64,000 bases of DNA, taken from Mycobacterium sp. 852013-51886_SCH5428379 (GTDB lineage: Bacteria > Actinomycetota > Actinomycetes > Mycobacteriales > Mycobacteriaceae). The notes under the pieces were generated by a model. That model made no database searches and was not told the origin of the DNA. It saw only the letters and a list, made by a program, of their open reading frames with translations. The position numbers and the translations under genes were made by a program. Shown piece by piece: positions 1 to 9,915 of this stretch. Location: NCBI RefSeq assembly GCF_001665575.1, contig NZ_LZSU01000022.1, positions 120,776-184,775 on the forward strand, read 5' to 3'. How positions within the stretch are numbered: the first letter of the stretch is position 1; the number at the start of each line of letters is the position of its first letter.

Positions 1-1
1 G

Positions 2-1156
2 ACTCAGACCGAGATCGTCGCCACGGTACGGGATTTCGTCGACAAGGAGATCATCCCGCACGCTCAGGAACTCGAGCACGCCGACGCCTATCCGCAGGGC
101 ATCGTCGACGGCATGCGCGATATGGGGCTGTTCGGCCTGATGATCCCCGAAGAGTACGGCGGTCTGGGGGAGTCGCTGCTGACCTACGCGCTGTGCGTGG
201 AGGAACTGGCACGCGGGTGGATGAGCGTGTCCGGCGTCATCAACACGCACTTCATCGTGGCGTACATGATCCGTCAGCACGGCACCGATGCGCAGAAGCA
301 GCGGTTCCTACCGCGAATGGCGACCGGTGACGTGCGTGGGGCGTTCTCGATGTCGGAACCGGAACTGGGCTCTGACGTCGCAGCGATCCGCACCAGGGGT
401 GTCCGCGATGGGGATGACTACCTCATCAGCGGTCAGAAGATGTGGTTGACCAATGGCGGCAGTTCCACGTTGGTCGCCGCACTGGTACGCACCGACGAGG
501 GTGCGGACAAACCACATCGCAACCTGACCGCGTTCCTGATCGAGAAGCCCGAGGGGTTCGGTGAGGTCGCTCCCGGTCTGACCATCCCCGGCAAGCTGGA
601 CAAGTTGGGCTACAAGGGAATCGACACCACCGAGCTGATCTTCGACGGCTACCGTGCCGAGGCTTCCGACATCCTCGGCGAGAAGCCGGGACAGGGCTTC
701 TTCCAGATGATGGACGGAGTCGAGGTGGGCCGGGTCAACGTCTCCGCCCGCGCCTGCGGAGTCGGGCTGCGCGCGTTCGAATTGGCCGTGCGCTACGCCC
801 AGCAGCGCCAGACGTTCGGCAAGCCGATCGCCGAGCACCAGGCCGTCGCCTTCCAGCTCGCCGAGATGGCCACGAAAGTCGAAGCGGCACATCTCATGAT
901 GGTCAACGCCGCCCGGCTGAAGGACTCCGGTGAGCGCAACGACGTCGCTGCCGGGATGGCCAAGTACCTTGCCAGCGAATTCTGCGCCGAGGTCACCCAG
1001 CAGAGCTTCCGGATCCACGGCGGTTACGGCTACTCCAAGGAGTACGAGGTCGAGCGGCTGATGCGCGACGCGCCGTTCCTGCTCATCGGCGAGGGCACCA
1101 GCGAAATCCAGAAGAACATCATCAGCAAGCGGCTCCTGGCCGACTACAAGATCTGA
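2..1156 (+). CDS. Acyl-CoA dehydrogenase (5' end outside window)
   Basis: FAD enzyme that oxidises an acyl-CoA to the 2-enoyl-CoA. The reading frame is open from base 2, so the start codon lies upstream of the window; 384 residues are visible, close to the usual 380-390, so only a few are missing. The FAD/substrate motif SEPELGSD lies about residue 117, and the C-terminal IGEGTSEI carries the Glu (about residue 364) in the position of the medium-chain enzyme's catalytic base. It is followed at one base distance by a GntR regulator and then a CoA transferase, so the three probably form one operon that activates and desaturates an organic acid. Substrate unknown. Confidence 0.93.
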   Translation, partial: TQTEIVATVRDFVDKEIIPHAQELEHADAYPQGIVDGMRDMGLFGLMIPEEYGGLGESLLTYALCVEELARGWMSVSGVINTHFIVAYMIRQHGTDAQKQRFLPRMATGDVRGAFSMSEPELGSDVAAIRTRGVRDGDDYLISGQKMWLTNGGSSTLVAALVRTDEGADKPHRNLTAFLIEKPEGFGEVAPGLTIPGKLDKLGYKGIDTTELIFDGYRAEASDILGEKPGQGFFQMMDGVEVGRVNVSARACGVGLRAFELAVRYAQQRQTFGKPIAEHQAVAFQLAEMATKVEAAHLMMVNAARLKDSGERNDVAAGMAKYLASEFCAEVTQQSFRIHGGYGYSKEYEVERLMRDAPFLLIGEGTSEIQKNIISKRLLADYKI

Positions 1157-1157
1157 C

Positions 1158-1841
1158 ATGTCCGCCTCCGATTTCGCGGCGCGCCCCCAACTCGCCGACG
1201 ACGTCGCGCGGTTCGTGCGCAGGCGAATACTGAACGGCACCTACCGGGCCGGCGAGTACATCCGGCTCGAACAGCTCGCGGTCGAGCTCGGCATCAGCGT
1301 CACCCCCGTCCGCGAGGCGCTGTTCGAGCTGCGCGCGGAGGGGCTGCTCGAACAGCAGCCGCGGCGCGGGTTCGTGGTGCTGCCGGTCACCGCCCGTGAC
1401 ATCGCCGACGTGTCCGATCTACAGGCGCATGTGGGCGGTGTGCTCGCCGCCCGCGCGGCGGCCAACATGACCGCCGACGAGCTGCGGGCGCTCACCGACA
1501 TCCAGGATCAGCTCGAGGATGCCTACGCCCATGACGACGGCGAGCGCGCGGTGCGGCTCAACCACGAATTCCACCGCGCCATCAATGTCGCCGCGGATTC
1601 GCCCAAGCTCGCCCAGTTGATGTCTCAGATCACCAGGTACGCACCGGAGTCGGTGTTCCCGACGATCGAGGGCTGGCCGGCCCGGTCGACGCGCCACCAC
1701 CGCGCGCTGCTGAAGGCGCTGGCCGCGGGTGACTGCGAGGGCGCCAGGGCGGCGATGTCCGAGCACCTCGCCGCCGGCGCGACGCCGTTGATCGACCATC
1801 TCGTCGCCCGCGGGGTGGTCGAGACCGAACAGGCACGCTGA
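1158..1841 (+). CDS. GntR-family regulator, FadR/FCD type
   Basis: DNA-binding regulator of 227 residues. An N-terminal winged helix (about 10-75, with the typical EQLAVELGISVTPVREAL recognition region) is followed by an all-helical FCD ligand domain (about 85-205). Possible metal/ligand histidines are visible in NHEFH (135-139), the HH pair at 180-181 and SEH near 203. The ATG begins one base after the stop of the acyl-CoA dehydrogenase gene, and its stop overlaps the start of the CoA transferase by one base, so it is co-transcribed with the pathway it most likely controls. FCD proteins normally bind small carboxylates or acyl compounds; the effector here is not evident. Confidence 0.9.
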   Translation: MSASDFAARPQLADDVARFVRRRILNGTYRAGEYIRLEQLAVELGISVTPVREALFELRAEGLLEQQPRRGFVVLPVTARDIADVSDLQAHVGGVLAARAAANMTADELRALTDIQDQLEDAYAHDDGERAVRLNHEFHRAINVAADSPKLAQLMSQITRYAPESVFPTIEGWPARSTRHHRALLKALAAGDCEGARAAMSEHLAAGATPLIDHLVARGVVETEQAR

Positions 1842-3025
1842 TGGGCGTCCTGGACGGGGTGCGGGTCCTCGACTACGGACGGTTCATCGCCGCACCGTGG
1901 TGCAGCGCGATCCTGGCGGACATGGGTGCCGACGTGGTGCGGGTGGAGAAGCGCGAGGGCGGTGAGGACCGCTGGGTGCAGGCGGTGACCGCCGGCGGAG
2001 AGGGCGGCACCTTCCTGCAGTGCAACCGCAACAAACGCTCCCTCACGCTGAACTCGACCACGCCCGAGGGTGCCGAGATCACCCGGAAACTGGTGGCGCA
2101 GGCCGACATCGTGGTGGCGAACATGCCGGCCGCGGGCATGCGCGCCAGCGGACTGGACTACGACAGTCTGTGCGCGGTGAAACCGGACATCATCCTGGCC
2201 AGCGCGACCGCCTACGGCGAAGGCGGACCCTACAGCGACCGCATCGGCTTCGACGGCGCCGGGCAGGTGATGTCGGGAGCGACGTACCGGCAGGGTCTGC
2301 CCGACATGCCGATTCGCACCGTCGTGCCCTACGCCGACTTCGGCACCGCACTGACCCTGACCATCGGCGTGATGATGGCGCTGTTCCACCGTGACCGCAC
2401 CGGACAGGGACAGCACGTCGAGGGCGCGCTGCTCCCGACGGCGTTGATGCTGTCGAACGCGTTTCTCATCGAGCGTGATCTCCTCGGCACCGACAAGCCG
2501 CGCATGGGGAACCAGGGAGCGTCGGTCGCGCCGTGTGATCTGTACCGGACCGCCGACGACGGCTGGGTGCTGCTGCAGATCGCCGGAGCGCCGATGTTCA
2601 AGAGGTGGTGCCGGCTGATGGGCCGCGAGGACCTGGTCGACGATCCACGCTTCGCCGACGACGATCTGCGCTGGCGCAACGGCGACGTCCTCAACGACGT
2701 GATGGCGCGCTGGTGCGCGGACAAGCCCAAGGCCGAGGTGCTCGCCCTCCTCGAGTCGGCGAAACTGCCTGCCGCACCGATGCATTCGACGCAGGAGGCG
2801 CTCGACGACCCGCACGTAGCCGCGATGGGATACCTGCAGCGGGTGGACTTCCCCGGCGCCGCGCATCCGGTGCCGATCACGGACACGCCGTTCCGGATGT
2901 CGGCCACCCCGGGCACGATCCGCCGGAGAGCCCCCCTGCTGGGGGAGCACACCGACGAGATCCTCGACGGCCTCGGCTACGACGCCGAGGCCATCGCGCG
3001 ACTGCGTGCCGAACAGATCGTGTGA
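1841..3025 (+). CDS. CaiB/BaiF family CoA transferase
   Basis: Family III CoA transferase of 394 residues, which moves CoA between carboxylic acids. The N-terminal Rossmann-like start (GVRVLDYGRFIAAPWCSAILADMGADVVRVE) is characteristic, as is the GFDGAGQVMSG segment near residue 140; these are family features rather than a substrate assignment. The ATG shares its A with the TGA of the GntR gene. Together with the upstream acyl-CoA dehydrogenase it could activate a free acid without ATP and pass it to beta-oxidation. The gene ends seven bases before the convergent aminotransferase, with no clear hairpin between. Confidence 0.9.
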   Translation: MGVLDGVRVLDYGRFIAAPWCSAILADMGADVVRVEKREGGEDRWVQAVTAGGEGGTFLQCNRNKRSLTLNSTTPEGAEITRKLVAQADIVVANMPAAGMRASGLDYDSLCAVKPDIILASATAYGEGGPYSDRIGFDGAGQVMSGATYRQGLPDMPIRTVVPYADFGTALTLTIGVMMALFHRDRTGQGQHVEGALLPTALMLSNAFLIERDLLGTDKPRMGNQGASVAPCDLYRTADDGWVLLQIAGAPMFKRWCRLMGREDLVDDPRFADDDLRWRNGDVLNDVMARWCADKPKAEVLALLESAKLPAAPMHSTQEALDDPHVAAMGYLQRVDFPGAAHPVPITDTPFRMSATPGTIRRRAPLLGEHTDEILDGLGYDAEAIARLRAEQIV

Positions 3026-3032
3026 TCCGCTC

Positions 3033-4412
3033 CTAGAGGTGGCTGTCGGCGGTCTCCAACGCGCGGTCGAGGATTGCCAGACCCTCGCGGGCCTCGTCGT
3101 CGGAGACGGTGCACGGCGGCACCACGTGGATGCGGTTGAAGTTCGCGAACGGCAGCAGCCCGCCGGCCTTGCACGCCGCGATCGTCGCGTTCATCGCCTC
3201 GCTGCTGCCGCCGTATGCGGCCAGCGGCTGCCGGGTCGCCTGATCGGCGACCAGTTCGACGGCCCAGAACACACCCGCGCCGCGAACCTCTCCGACGCTG
3301 GGGTGCTTGGCGGCGATCTCGCGCAGACCCGGTCCGAGGATCTCCTCGCCGACCCGCGCCGCGTTCTCCACGATGCCCTCCTCGGCCATCGCGGTGATGG
3401 TGGCGACTGCGGCCGCCGTCGCCAGCGGGTGACCCGAGTAGGTCAGGCCGCCGGGATACGGACGGTGGGCGAAGGTCTCGTAGATGGTCGGGCTGATGGC
3501 GACGCCGCCCAACGGCACGTAGCCGGAGTTGACACCCTTGGCGAACGTCAGCAGGTCGGGCACCACGTCGAAGTGGTCGATGGAGAACCACTTACCGGAG
3601 CGGCCGAACCCGGCCATCACCTCGTCGGCGATGAAGATGATGCCGTAGCGGTCGCAGATCTCCCGCACGCCGGCGAGGTAGCCCGGCGGCGGCACCATGA
3701 TCCCTGCCGTGCCCGGGATGGTCTCCAGGATGATGGCCGCGATCGTCGTCGGTCCCTCGAGCCGGATCAGCTCGTCGAGGTGGGCGAGCGCCCGCTCGCA
3801 CTCTTCGGCCTCGGTGGTCGCATGGAAGTGCGAGCGATAGAGGAACGGACCGAAGAAGTGGACGACGCCGGCGTTGCCGTGGTCGTTCGGGAAGCGGCGC
3901 GGGTCGCCGGTCAGGTTGATCGCGGTCTCGGTGCCGCCGTGGTACGAGCGGTACCGCGACAGCACCTTGTAGCGGCCGGTGTGCAGCCGGGCCATCCGCA
4001 CCGCGTGCTCGACGGCGTCGGCGCCACCGTTGGTGAAGAAGATCCGGTTCAGCTCGCCGGGGGTCCGCTCCGCGATCAGCCGGGCGGCCTCGGAACGGGC
4101 GGCGTTGGCGTGCTGCGGCGCGACCGTGCACAGCTTGGCGGCCTGATCGGCGATCGCGGCGACCACCTTGGGGTGCTGGTGGCCGATGTTGGTGTTGACC
4201 AACTGGGACGAGAAGTCGAGCAGCCGGTTGCCGTCGCCGTCCCACACGTGGCAGCCCTGGGCCGCGGTGATCGTCATCGGTTTGAGCTCGGCCTGCGCGG
4301 ACCACGAGTGGAACACGTGCGCCCGGTCCAGTTCGAACGCGCGGGCGGCCTCGGCACGGGCCTCGTCGATGGTCAGGCCGTTCGGCAGGGTGGCCTCATC
4401 GGTGAGCGTCAT
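3033..4412 (-). CDS. Class III PLP-dependent aminotransferase (omega-amino acid:pyruvate type)
   Basis: Fold-type I aminotransferase of 459 residues, full length. Lys292 in TFAKGVNSGYVPLGG is the PLP Schiff-base lysine and Asp263 in IADEVMAGFGRSG is the pyridine-nitrogen partner. Its partner gene mmsA lies just upstream on the same strand, 86 bases away. A transaminase that makes a semialdehyde next to a CoA-acylating semialdehyde dehydrogenase suggests beta-alanine, beta-aminoisobutyrate or a related omega-amino acid as substrate. The start is supported by a GAAGGAG ribosome site. The gap between the two genes holds a long inverted repeat (see 4429-4492). Exact substrate inferred, not shown. 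Confidence 0.9.
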   Translation of the reverse strand: MTLTDEATLPNGLTIDEARAEAARAFELDRAHVFHSWSAQAELKPMTITAAQGCHVWDGDGNRLLDFSSQLVNTNIGHQHPKVVAAIADQAAKLCTVAPQHANAARSEAARLIAERTPGELNRIFFTNGGADAVEHAVRMARLHTGRYKVLSRYRSYHGGTETAINLTGDPRRFPNDHGNAGVVHFFGPFLYRSHFHATTEAEECERALAHLDELIRLEGPTTIAAIILETIPGTAGIMVPPPGYLAGVREICDRYGIIFIADEVMAGFGRSGKWFSIDHFDVVPDLLTFAKGVNSGYVPLGGVAISPTIYETFAHRPYPGGLTYSGHPLATAAAVATITAMAEEGIVENAARVGEEILGPGLREIAAKHPSVGEVRGAGVFWAVELVADQATRQPLAAYGGSSEAMNATIAACKAGGLLPFANFNRIHVVPPCTVSDDEAREGLAILDRALETADSHL

Positions 4413-4428
4413 GGGGGTTCTCCTTCTA

Positions 4429-4492
4429 CGCCGAAAGTACGGTTGTCGACGCCGCTACTCGGGCGATGCGTGCACCAACCGTACTCTCGGCG
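4429..4492. promoter_or_regulatory. Inverted repeat between mmsA and the aminotransferase gene
   Basis: Two 17-base arms, 4429-4445 (CGCCGAAAGTACGGTTG) and 4476-4492, are reverse complements with one mismatch and are 30 bases apart. They fill most of the 86-base gap between the mmsA stop and the aminotransferase ribosome site. They could be two operators bound in opposite orientation, or the stem of an RNA hairpin that tunes expression of the second gene. There is no U-run after the right-hand transcript arm, so a simple terminator is less likely. Confidence 0.6.
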
Positions 4493-4498
4493 CGATCG

Positions 4499-5992
<1,494 letters not shown>

Positions 5993-6043
5993 GCGGAAGA
6001 GGTTGCCACCCGCCGATGCCCCCCGACGGGGTCACTGTGTAAA

Positions 6044-6067
6044 CGTATACGCCTCTCGGAATACACT
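6044..6067. promoter_or_regulatory. Divergent mmsA / pucR-type promoter region
   Basis: The 81-base gap holds a perfect 8-base palindrome CGTATACG at 6044-6051, a candidate operator half or core. TACACT at 6062-6067 is a good -10 box for the plus strand and lies six bases before the ATG at 6074, so that gene is probably translated from a leaderless transcript. Confidence 0.45.
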
Positions 6068-6073
6068 CTGTCA

Positions 6074-7654
6074 ATGGCGTTGACGGTCGGGGACGTGATT
6101 GCCCTGCCGGTCGTCCAGGCCGGCGATCCGCAGGTGCTCAGCGACCGCCGGTGGGACGCGCCGATCCGCTGGGTGCACGTCGGCGAGGTCGCGGACCTGT
6201 CGGCCCTGCTGCAGGGCGGCGAGTTGGTGCTGACGACCGGCACGGCGCTGCACTCCGAACCCGAGCGGTATCTGCGCGGCCTGGCCGAAGCCGGTGCGCT
6301 CGGCGTCGTGGTCGAGCTGGGTCCCGCGTACGACGGCCCGCCGCCACCGGTCGTCGCTCTGGCCCGCCGCTTGGACCTGGCCCTGGTGGCGCTCCGCAGG
6401 CAGATCAGGTTCGTCGACGTCACAGAGGTGGTGCACCGGCGCATCGTCACCGCCCAGTTCGACGAGGTCGCGTTCGACCGGCGGGTGCATGAGACGTTCA
6501 CCGAATTGAGCATGAACCGGGCGTCGGCGACGGCCATCGTCGACGCCGCGGCCGACATCGTCGACGAACCGGTCGTGCTCGAGGACCTGGCCCACCAGGC
6601 GATCATCGCCTCCACCCACGGTGGCCGGGCGGCCAACGTGCTCGACGACTGGGAGCGCCGGTCGCGGCGCGCCCCGACCGGACCCGGGGCCTGGGCGGTG
6701 ACGGCCGTCGGGCCGCGCGGCGAGGAGTGGGGTCGGCTGATCATCCCGCGTCCGCCCGCCGATCCGGGCCGGGCGACGATGGTGCTCGAACGCGCCGCCG
6801 CCGCGCTGTCGTTGCATCAGATGATCGAGCGCAACCGCACCGGTCTGCACCAGCAGGCCCAGAGCGGACTGGTCGAGGACGTCCTGGGCGGCCGCATCAC
6901 CGACGATCGGGAGATCGCGGCCCGCGCCCACGCCCTCGGGCTGCGGGTCCAGGCCGCCTACCATCCTGCCGTGGTGCGGGTCGCCCGGACCCGAGAGCAC
7001 ACCGATCCCGTTGCGGCACAACGGCACAACGCAAGCCTCCTGGCTGCGGTCGTGCACGCGGTCAACTCCGCGGGGCACAGCGGGCTGTTCTCGGTGCGTG
7101 GCGACGGCGAGATCGGTGCCCTGGTCGCGCTGCGGCCCGGCCGCGGCAGTGCCGATACGGCGTTCGGGGCGCTCGGCGAGCGTCTGTACACGGATCTGCT
7201 GCGCCTCGACGGGGTGCGGCACGCAGTCTGCGCGCTGGGTGAATCCGAAACCCAGGTCGCCGCGGCGGTCCGCGGCCTGCCGCGCGCCCAGCACATCGCG
7301 GAGGTGGCCATCGCGATGGACGGCAGCTCCCGGCGCGTCTTCCGCGCCTCCGACGTGCGGTTGCGCGGTCTGATTGCGCTGCTGCGGGACGACCCGCGCG
7401 TCCAGCAGTTCGCCGAATCGGAGTTGCGTCCACTACTGATCGACGAGGGCGCCGGCCTCGAGGTGCTGCGCGAGTTCGTGCGGTGCAGGGGCAACAAAGC
7501 CCTGCTGGCCCAGCGCCTGCACATGAGCAGACCCGCGCTCTACAAGCGGCTGGCGGCGATCAGCGACGGTCTCGGCGTGGACCTCGACGATGCCGAGTCG
7601 GCGACGTCACTGCACGTCGCGCTGCTGATCTTGGACAGCCGCCCGCGCGGCTGA
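6074..7654 (+). CDS. PucR-family transcriptional regulator
   Basis: Regulator of 526 residues. The N-terminal PucR ligand domain (about 5-120, starting LTVGDVIALPVVQAGDPQVL) is followed by a central region and a C-terminal helix-turn-helix (about 470-515, RGNKALLAQRLHMSRPALYK). Upstream in-frame codons exist but run through the mmsA gene on the other strand; the ATG at 6074 matches the family N-terminus and follows a -10 box at leaderless distance. PucR proteins usually control divergent amine, purine or amino-acid catabolic genes, so mmsA and the aminotransferase are the likely targets. Its 3' end overlaps the convergent acyl-CoA synthetase gene by 48 bases. Confidence 0.88.
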   Translation: MALTVGDVIALPVVQAGDPQVLSDRRWDAPIRWVHVGEVADLSALLQGGELVLTTGTALHSEPERYLRGLAEAGALGVVVELGPAYDGPPPPVVALARRLDLALVALRRQIRFVDVTEVVHRRIVTAQFDEVAFDRRVHETFTELSMNRASATAIVDAAADIVDEPVVLEDLAHQAIIASTHGGRAANVLDDWERRSRRAPTGPGAWAVTAVGPRGEEWGRLIIPRPPADPGRATMVLERAAAALSLHQMIERNRTGLHQQAQSGLVEDVLGGRITDDREIAARAHALGLRVQAAYHPAVVRVARTREHTDPVAAQRHNASLLAAVVHAVNSAGHSGLFSVRGDGEIGALVALRPGRGSADTAFGALGERLYTDLLRLDGVRHAVCALGESETQVAAAVRGLPRAQHIAEVAIAMDGSSRRVFRASDVRLRGLIALLRDDPRVQQFAESELRPLLIDEGAGLEVLREFVRCRGNKALLAQRLHMSRPALYKRLAAISDGLGVDLDDAESATSLHVALLILDSRPRG

Positions 7655-9127
7655 CTCGGGGGCGAAGTGGGCGCGTACCGCCGCGAGATCGGCCTTGCCC
7701 GAGGGGGTGCGCGGAATCGCGTCGACGATCTCGATCACCGTCGGGATCTCGTAGCGCGCCAGGTGAGTCGACAGATAGCCGGTGAGTTCGTCGGCGTCGA
7801 CCGGATACCGCAGTTCGACGAGGGCCACCGGCGTCTCGCCCAGTCGCGTATCGGGGCGGCCGACCACGGCCGCTCCGGCCACCGCAGGGTGGCTCTCCAG
7901 GGCGGCGCGGACGTCGTCGGGCATCACCTTGAAGCCGCCGCGGATGACGGCCTGATCGGCGCGGCCAAGGATCCACAGGAACCCGTCGGCGTCGATGCGG
8001 GCCAGATCGTTGGTGCGGACCCAGGCTGCGCCGGGGCCGAACTGGGGCGGAACGACCTCGAGCAGCCCGACGTGATCCGGCGGCAACGGCCTGCCGTGGT
8101 CGTCGACCACCCGCAGCCGCGCACCCTGATTCGCCCGGCCGACACTGCCGCGTTTGGCGGTCCAGAACCGTCGATGGTCGGCGAGCGTCCAGCCGGCCAC
8201 CCCGCCGCCGAATTCGGTTGCCGCATAGGAGGTCAGCACGGGGATGCCGAACTTCTCGGTGAACGCGTCGGCGTCCTGCGCCGACAGCGGGGCGGTGCCG
8301 GAAGTGACGACGCGCAGGCTTGCCAGGTCGTCTCGGCTCAGGTCGGAGTGCAGCACCATGCGTAGCGCGGCCGGTACCAGGGACGCGGCGCGGGGACGGT
8401 GGCGGCGGACGGCGTCGGCCCACCGGTCGAGGTCGAAGCGTTCCAGGAGCACGAACGGCCGGGCCTCGCTGACGCAGAGCAGGACGCGGAACACACCGCC
8501 GACGTGCACCAGCGGCGAGTTGACGATCGCCACGCCGCGACGCGGCGCGGCCGGTGCGGCGGCGTCAGCGAATTCGGCGCCGATCACGCTGTGCGCCAAC
8601 ATGTCATAGGTCAGGTCGATGCGTTTCGGTGGGCCGGTTGTTCCGCTGGTGAGCATCCGCACCGCCACCCCCGGGCGGGCGTCATTGCGGGCCGCACGGG
8701 GTCCGCCGCGGGTGACGCAGGGTGGGGTATGCAGGTCGGTGATACCGATCAGCTCGGAACCAGAACCGGAAGCGGGATCGGCGAGGGCCGACAGGTCGGC
8801 TGGTTCGCCGATGAGCAGCGGCAGGTCCAGCGCCGCGATGTCGGCCCGGGTGCGGTCGTCACCTCGGGACGGGTTGATCACCACCACGGTGGTCTCTTCG
8901 GTCAGCACGCTGAGCAGGGCGGCCAGGTGGGCGGGCCGGTTGCGCAACAGGATTCCGACCTGGGGTGGCGCGGGCATGCGGTGCTCGGCCACCCGTGCGG
9001 CGATCCCGCGGGCGTAGTCGCCGAGTGCGCCCCACGAAATCCACCGGCCGTCGAACTCGACCGCGTCGGTGTCGGGGGACAGCGCGAGCACCTCGGCGAT
9101 GCGCCGGCTCAGCGGGTGCGGCGTCAC
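7607..9127 (-). CDS. Acyl-CoA synthetase (AMP-forming, ANL superfamily)
   Basis: Adenylating enzyme of 506 residues that activates a carboxylic acid to its CoA ester. The phosphate loop LTSGTTGPPKR and the C-terminal catalytic lysine region PSGKADLAAVR are both present, as are the ATEFGGG and LGRADQAVIRGGFKV hinge-side motifs. The GTG start at 9127 overlaps the stop of the upstream crotonase gene by four bases (GTGA), so it is the last gene of a four-gene minus-strand operon of three crotonases plus this synthetase. Longer in-frame readings on this strand run antiparallel through the crotonase genes and are not supported. The 3' end overlaps the PucR gene. Confidence 0.9.
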   Translation of the reverse strand: MTPHPLSRRIAEVLALSPDTDAVEFDGRWISWGALGDYARGIAARVAEHRMPAPPQVGILLRNRPAHLAALLSVLTEETTVVVINPSRGDDRTRADIAALDLPLLIGEPADLSALADPASGSGSELIGITDLHTPPCVTRGGPRAARNDARPGVAVRMLTSGTTGPPKRIDLTYDMLAHSVIGAEFADAAAPAAPRRGVAIVNSPLVHVGGVFRVLLCVSEARPFVLLERFDLDRWADAVRRHRPRAASLVPAALRMVLHSDLSRDDLASLRVVTSGTAPLSAQDADAFTEKFGIPVLTSYAATEFGGGVAGWTLADHRRFWTAKRGSVGRANQGARLRVVDDHGRPLPPDHVGLLEVVPPQFGPGAAWVRTNDLARIDADGFLWILGRADQAVIRGGFKVMPDDVRAALESHPAVAGAAVVGRPDTRLGETPVALVELRYPVDADELTGYLSTHLARYEIPTVIEIVDAIPRTPSGKADLAAVRAHFAPESAARAAVQDQQRDVQ

Positions 9128-9915
9128 CGGATGTCGGGGGTGCGGCGCGGAGTATCTGGTGCGGCCCGCAATTCGGCTGTGCCGAGCGGGTTTCCGAGCC
9201 GGGTGTAGATCAGGCCCTGTTCCATCGCCGCCCGATACGGCCGGTCCAGGGACTCCCAGATCGCCTTCACGGTGCCCTGCGTCGCCGACGGCGGCTTCGC
9301 CGCGATGACCGCGGCGATCTCGTGGGCGCGAGCCAAAAGCCGGTCGTCGGTGACGACCTCGGTCACCAGCCCGATCCGCAGCGCGGTCTGTGCGCCGACC
9401 CGTTCGTCGTTGCCCATCAGCGCGATCCGCAGGCTGTCGCCGAGCCCGATCTTGCGCATCAACCCGACCGGCTCCAGCGCGCACACCAGCCCCGCGCTGA
9501 CATGGGAGTCGAAGAACGTGGCACCTTCCCCGCAGATCACCACGTCGGCCTCGTTGACGAAGTAGAACGCACCCGCCGTGCACATACCCTGCACGGCGCA
9601 CACCACCGGCTTCCACATCTTCTGCCACTTCGGGCTGAGCAGTTCGCCGGGATCCTCGTGGTTCCACACGTTGTCGGGCTGTCCGTAGGAGCTCTTGACG
9701 TCCAGCCCGGCGCTGAACGCGCGGTCGCCCGCGGCGCGCAGGACGACGGCGTGGACACGGTCGTCGCGTTTGACCGCCCGCCACACCTCGGCCATCTCCT
9801 CGCACATGGTGCGGTTGAACGCGTTGAGCCGGTCCGGCCGGTTCAGGGTGATGGTCGCGACGTGGTCGGACGGATCCACGTCGAGCAGCAGCGTCTCGAA
9901 CTCCGGCGTCGTCAT
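9124..9915 (-). CDS. Enoyl-CoA hydratase/isomerase family protein (crotonase)
   Basis: Crotonase-fold protein of 263 residues with the ITLNRPDRLNAFN start and the FSAGLDVKS oxyanion region. The two glutamates of classic enoyl-CoA hydratase are not conserved: the usual GGGxE site reads TAGAFYF and the usual FGxPE site reads FFDSHVSAGLV. It is therefore unlikely to be a plain hydratase. The next gene upstream (9912-10724) shares the FFD(S/P)HVS segment and overall layout, so the two look like tandem duplicates. Start at 9915 overlaps the upstream stop by four bases (ATGA). Could be an isomerase, a hydrolase or a C-C bond lyase. Confidence 0.88.
   Translation of the reverse strand: MTTPEFETLLLDVDPSDHVATITLNRPDRLNAFNRTMCEEMAEVWRAVKRDDRVHAVVLRAAGDRAFSAGLDVKSSYGQPDNVWNHEDPGELLSPKWQKMWKPVVCAVQGMCTAGAFYFVNEADVVICGEGATFFDSHVSAGLVCALEPVGLMRKIGLGDSLRIALMGNDERVGAQTALRIGLVTEVVTDDRLLARAHEIAAVIAAKPPSATQGTVKAIWESLDRPYRAAMEQGLIYTRLGNPLGTAELRAAPDTPRRTPDIR

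Noticed and set aside
6031..6051. ACTGTGTAAACG near the mmsA promoter as a regulon site
   Set aside because: The left ACTG is present but the right half does not match; the CGTATACG palindrome is a different element.
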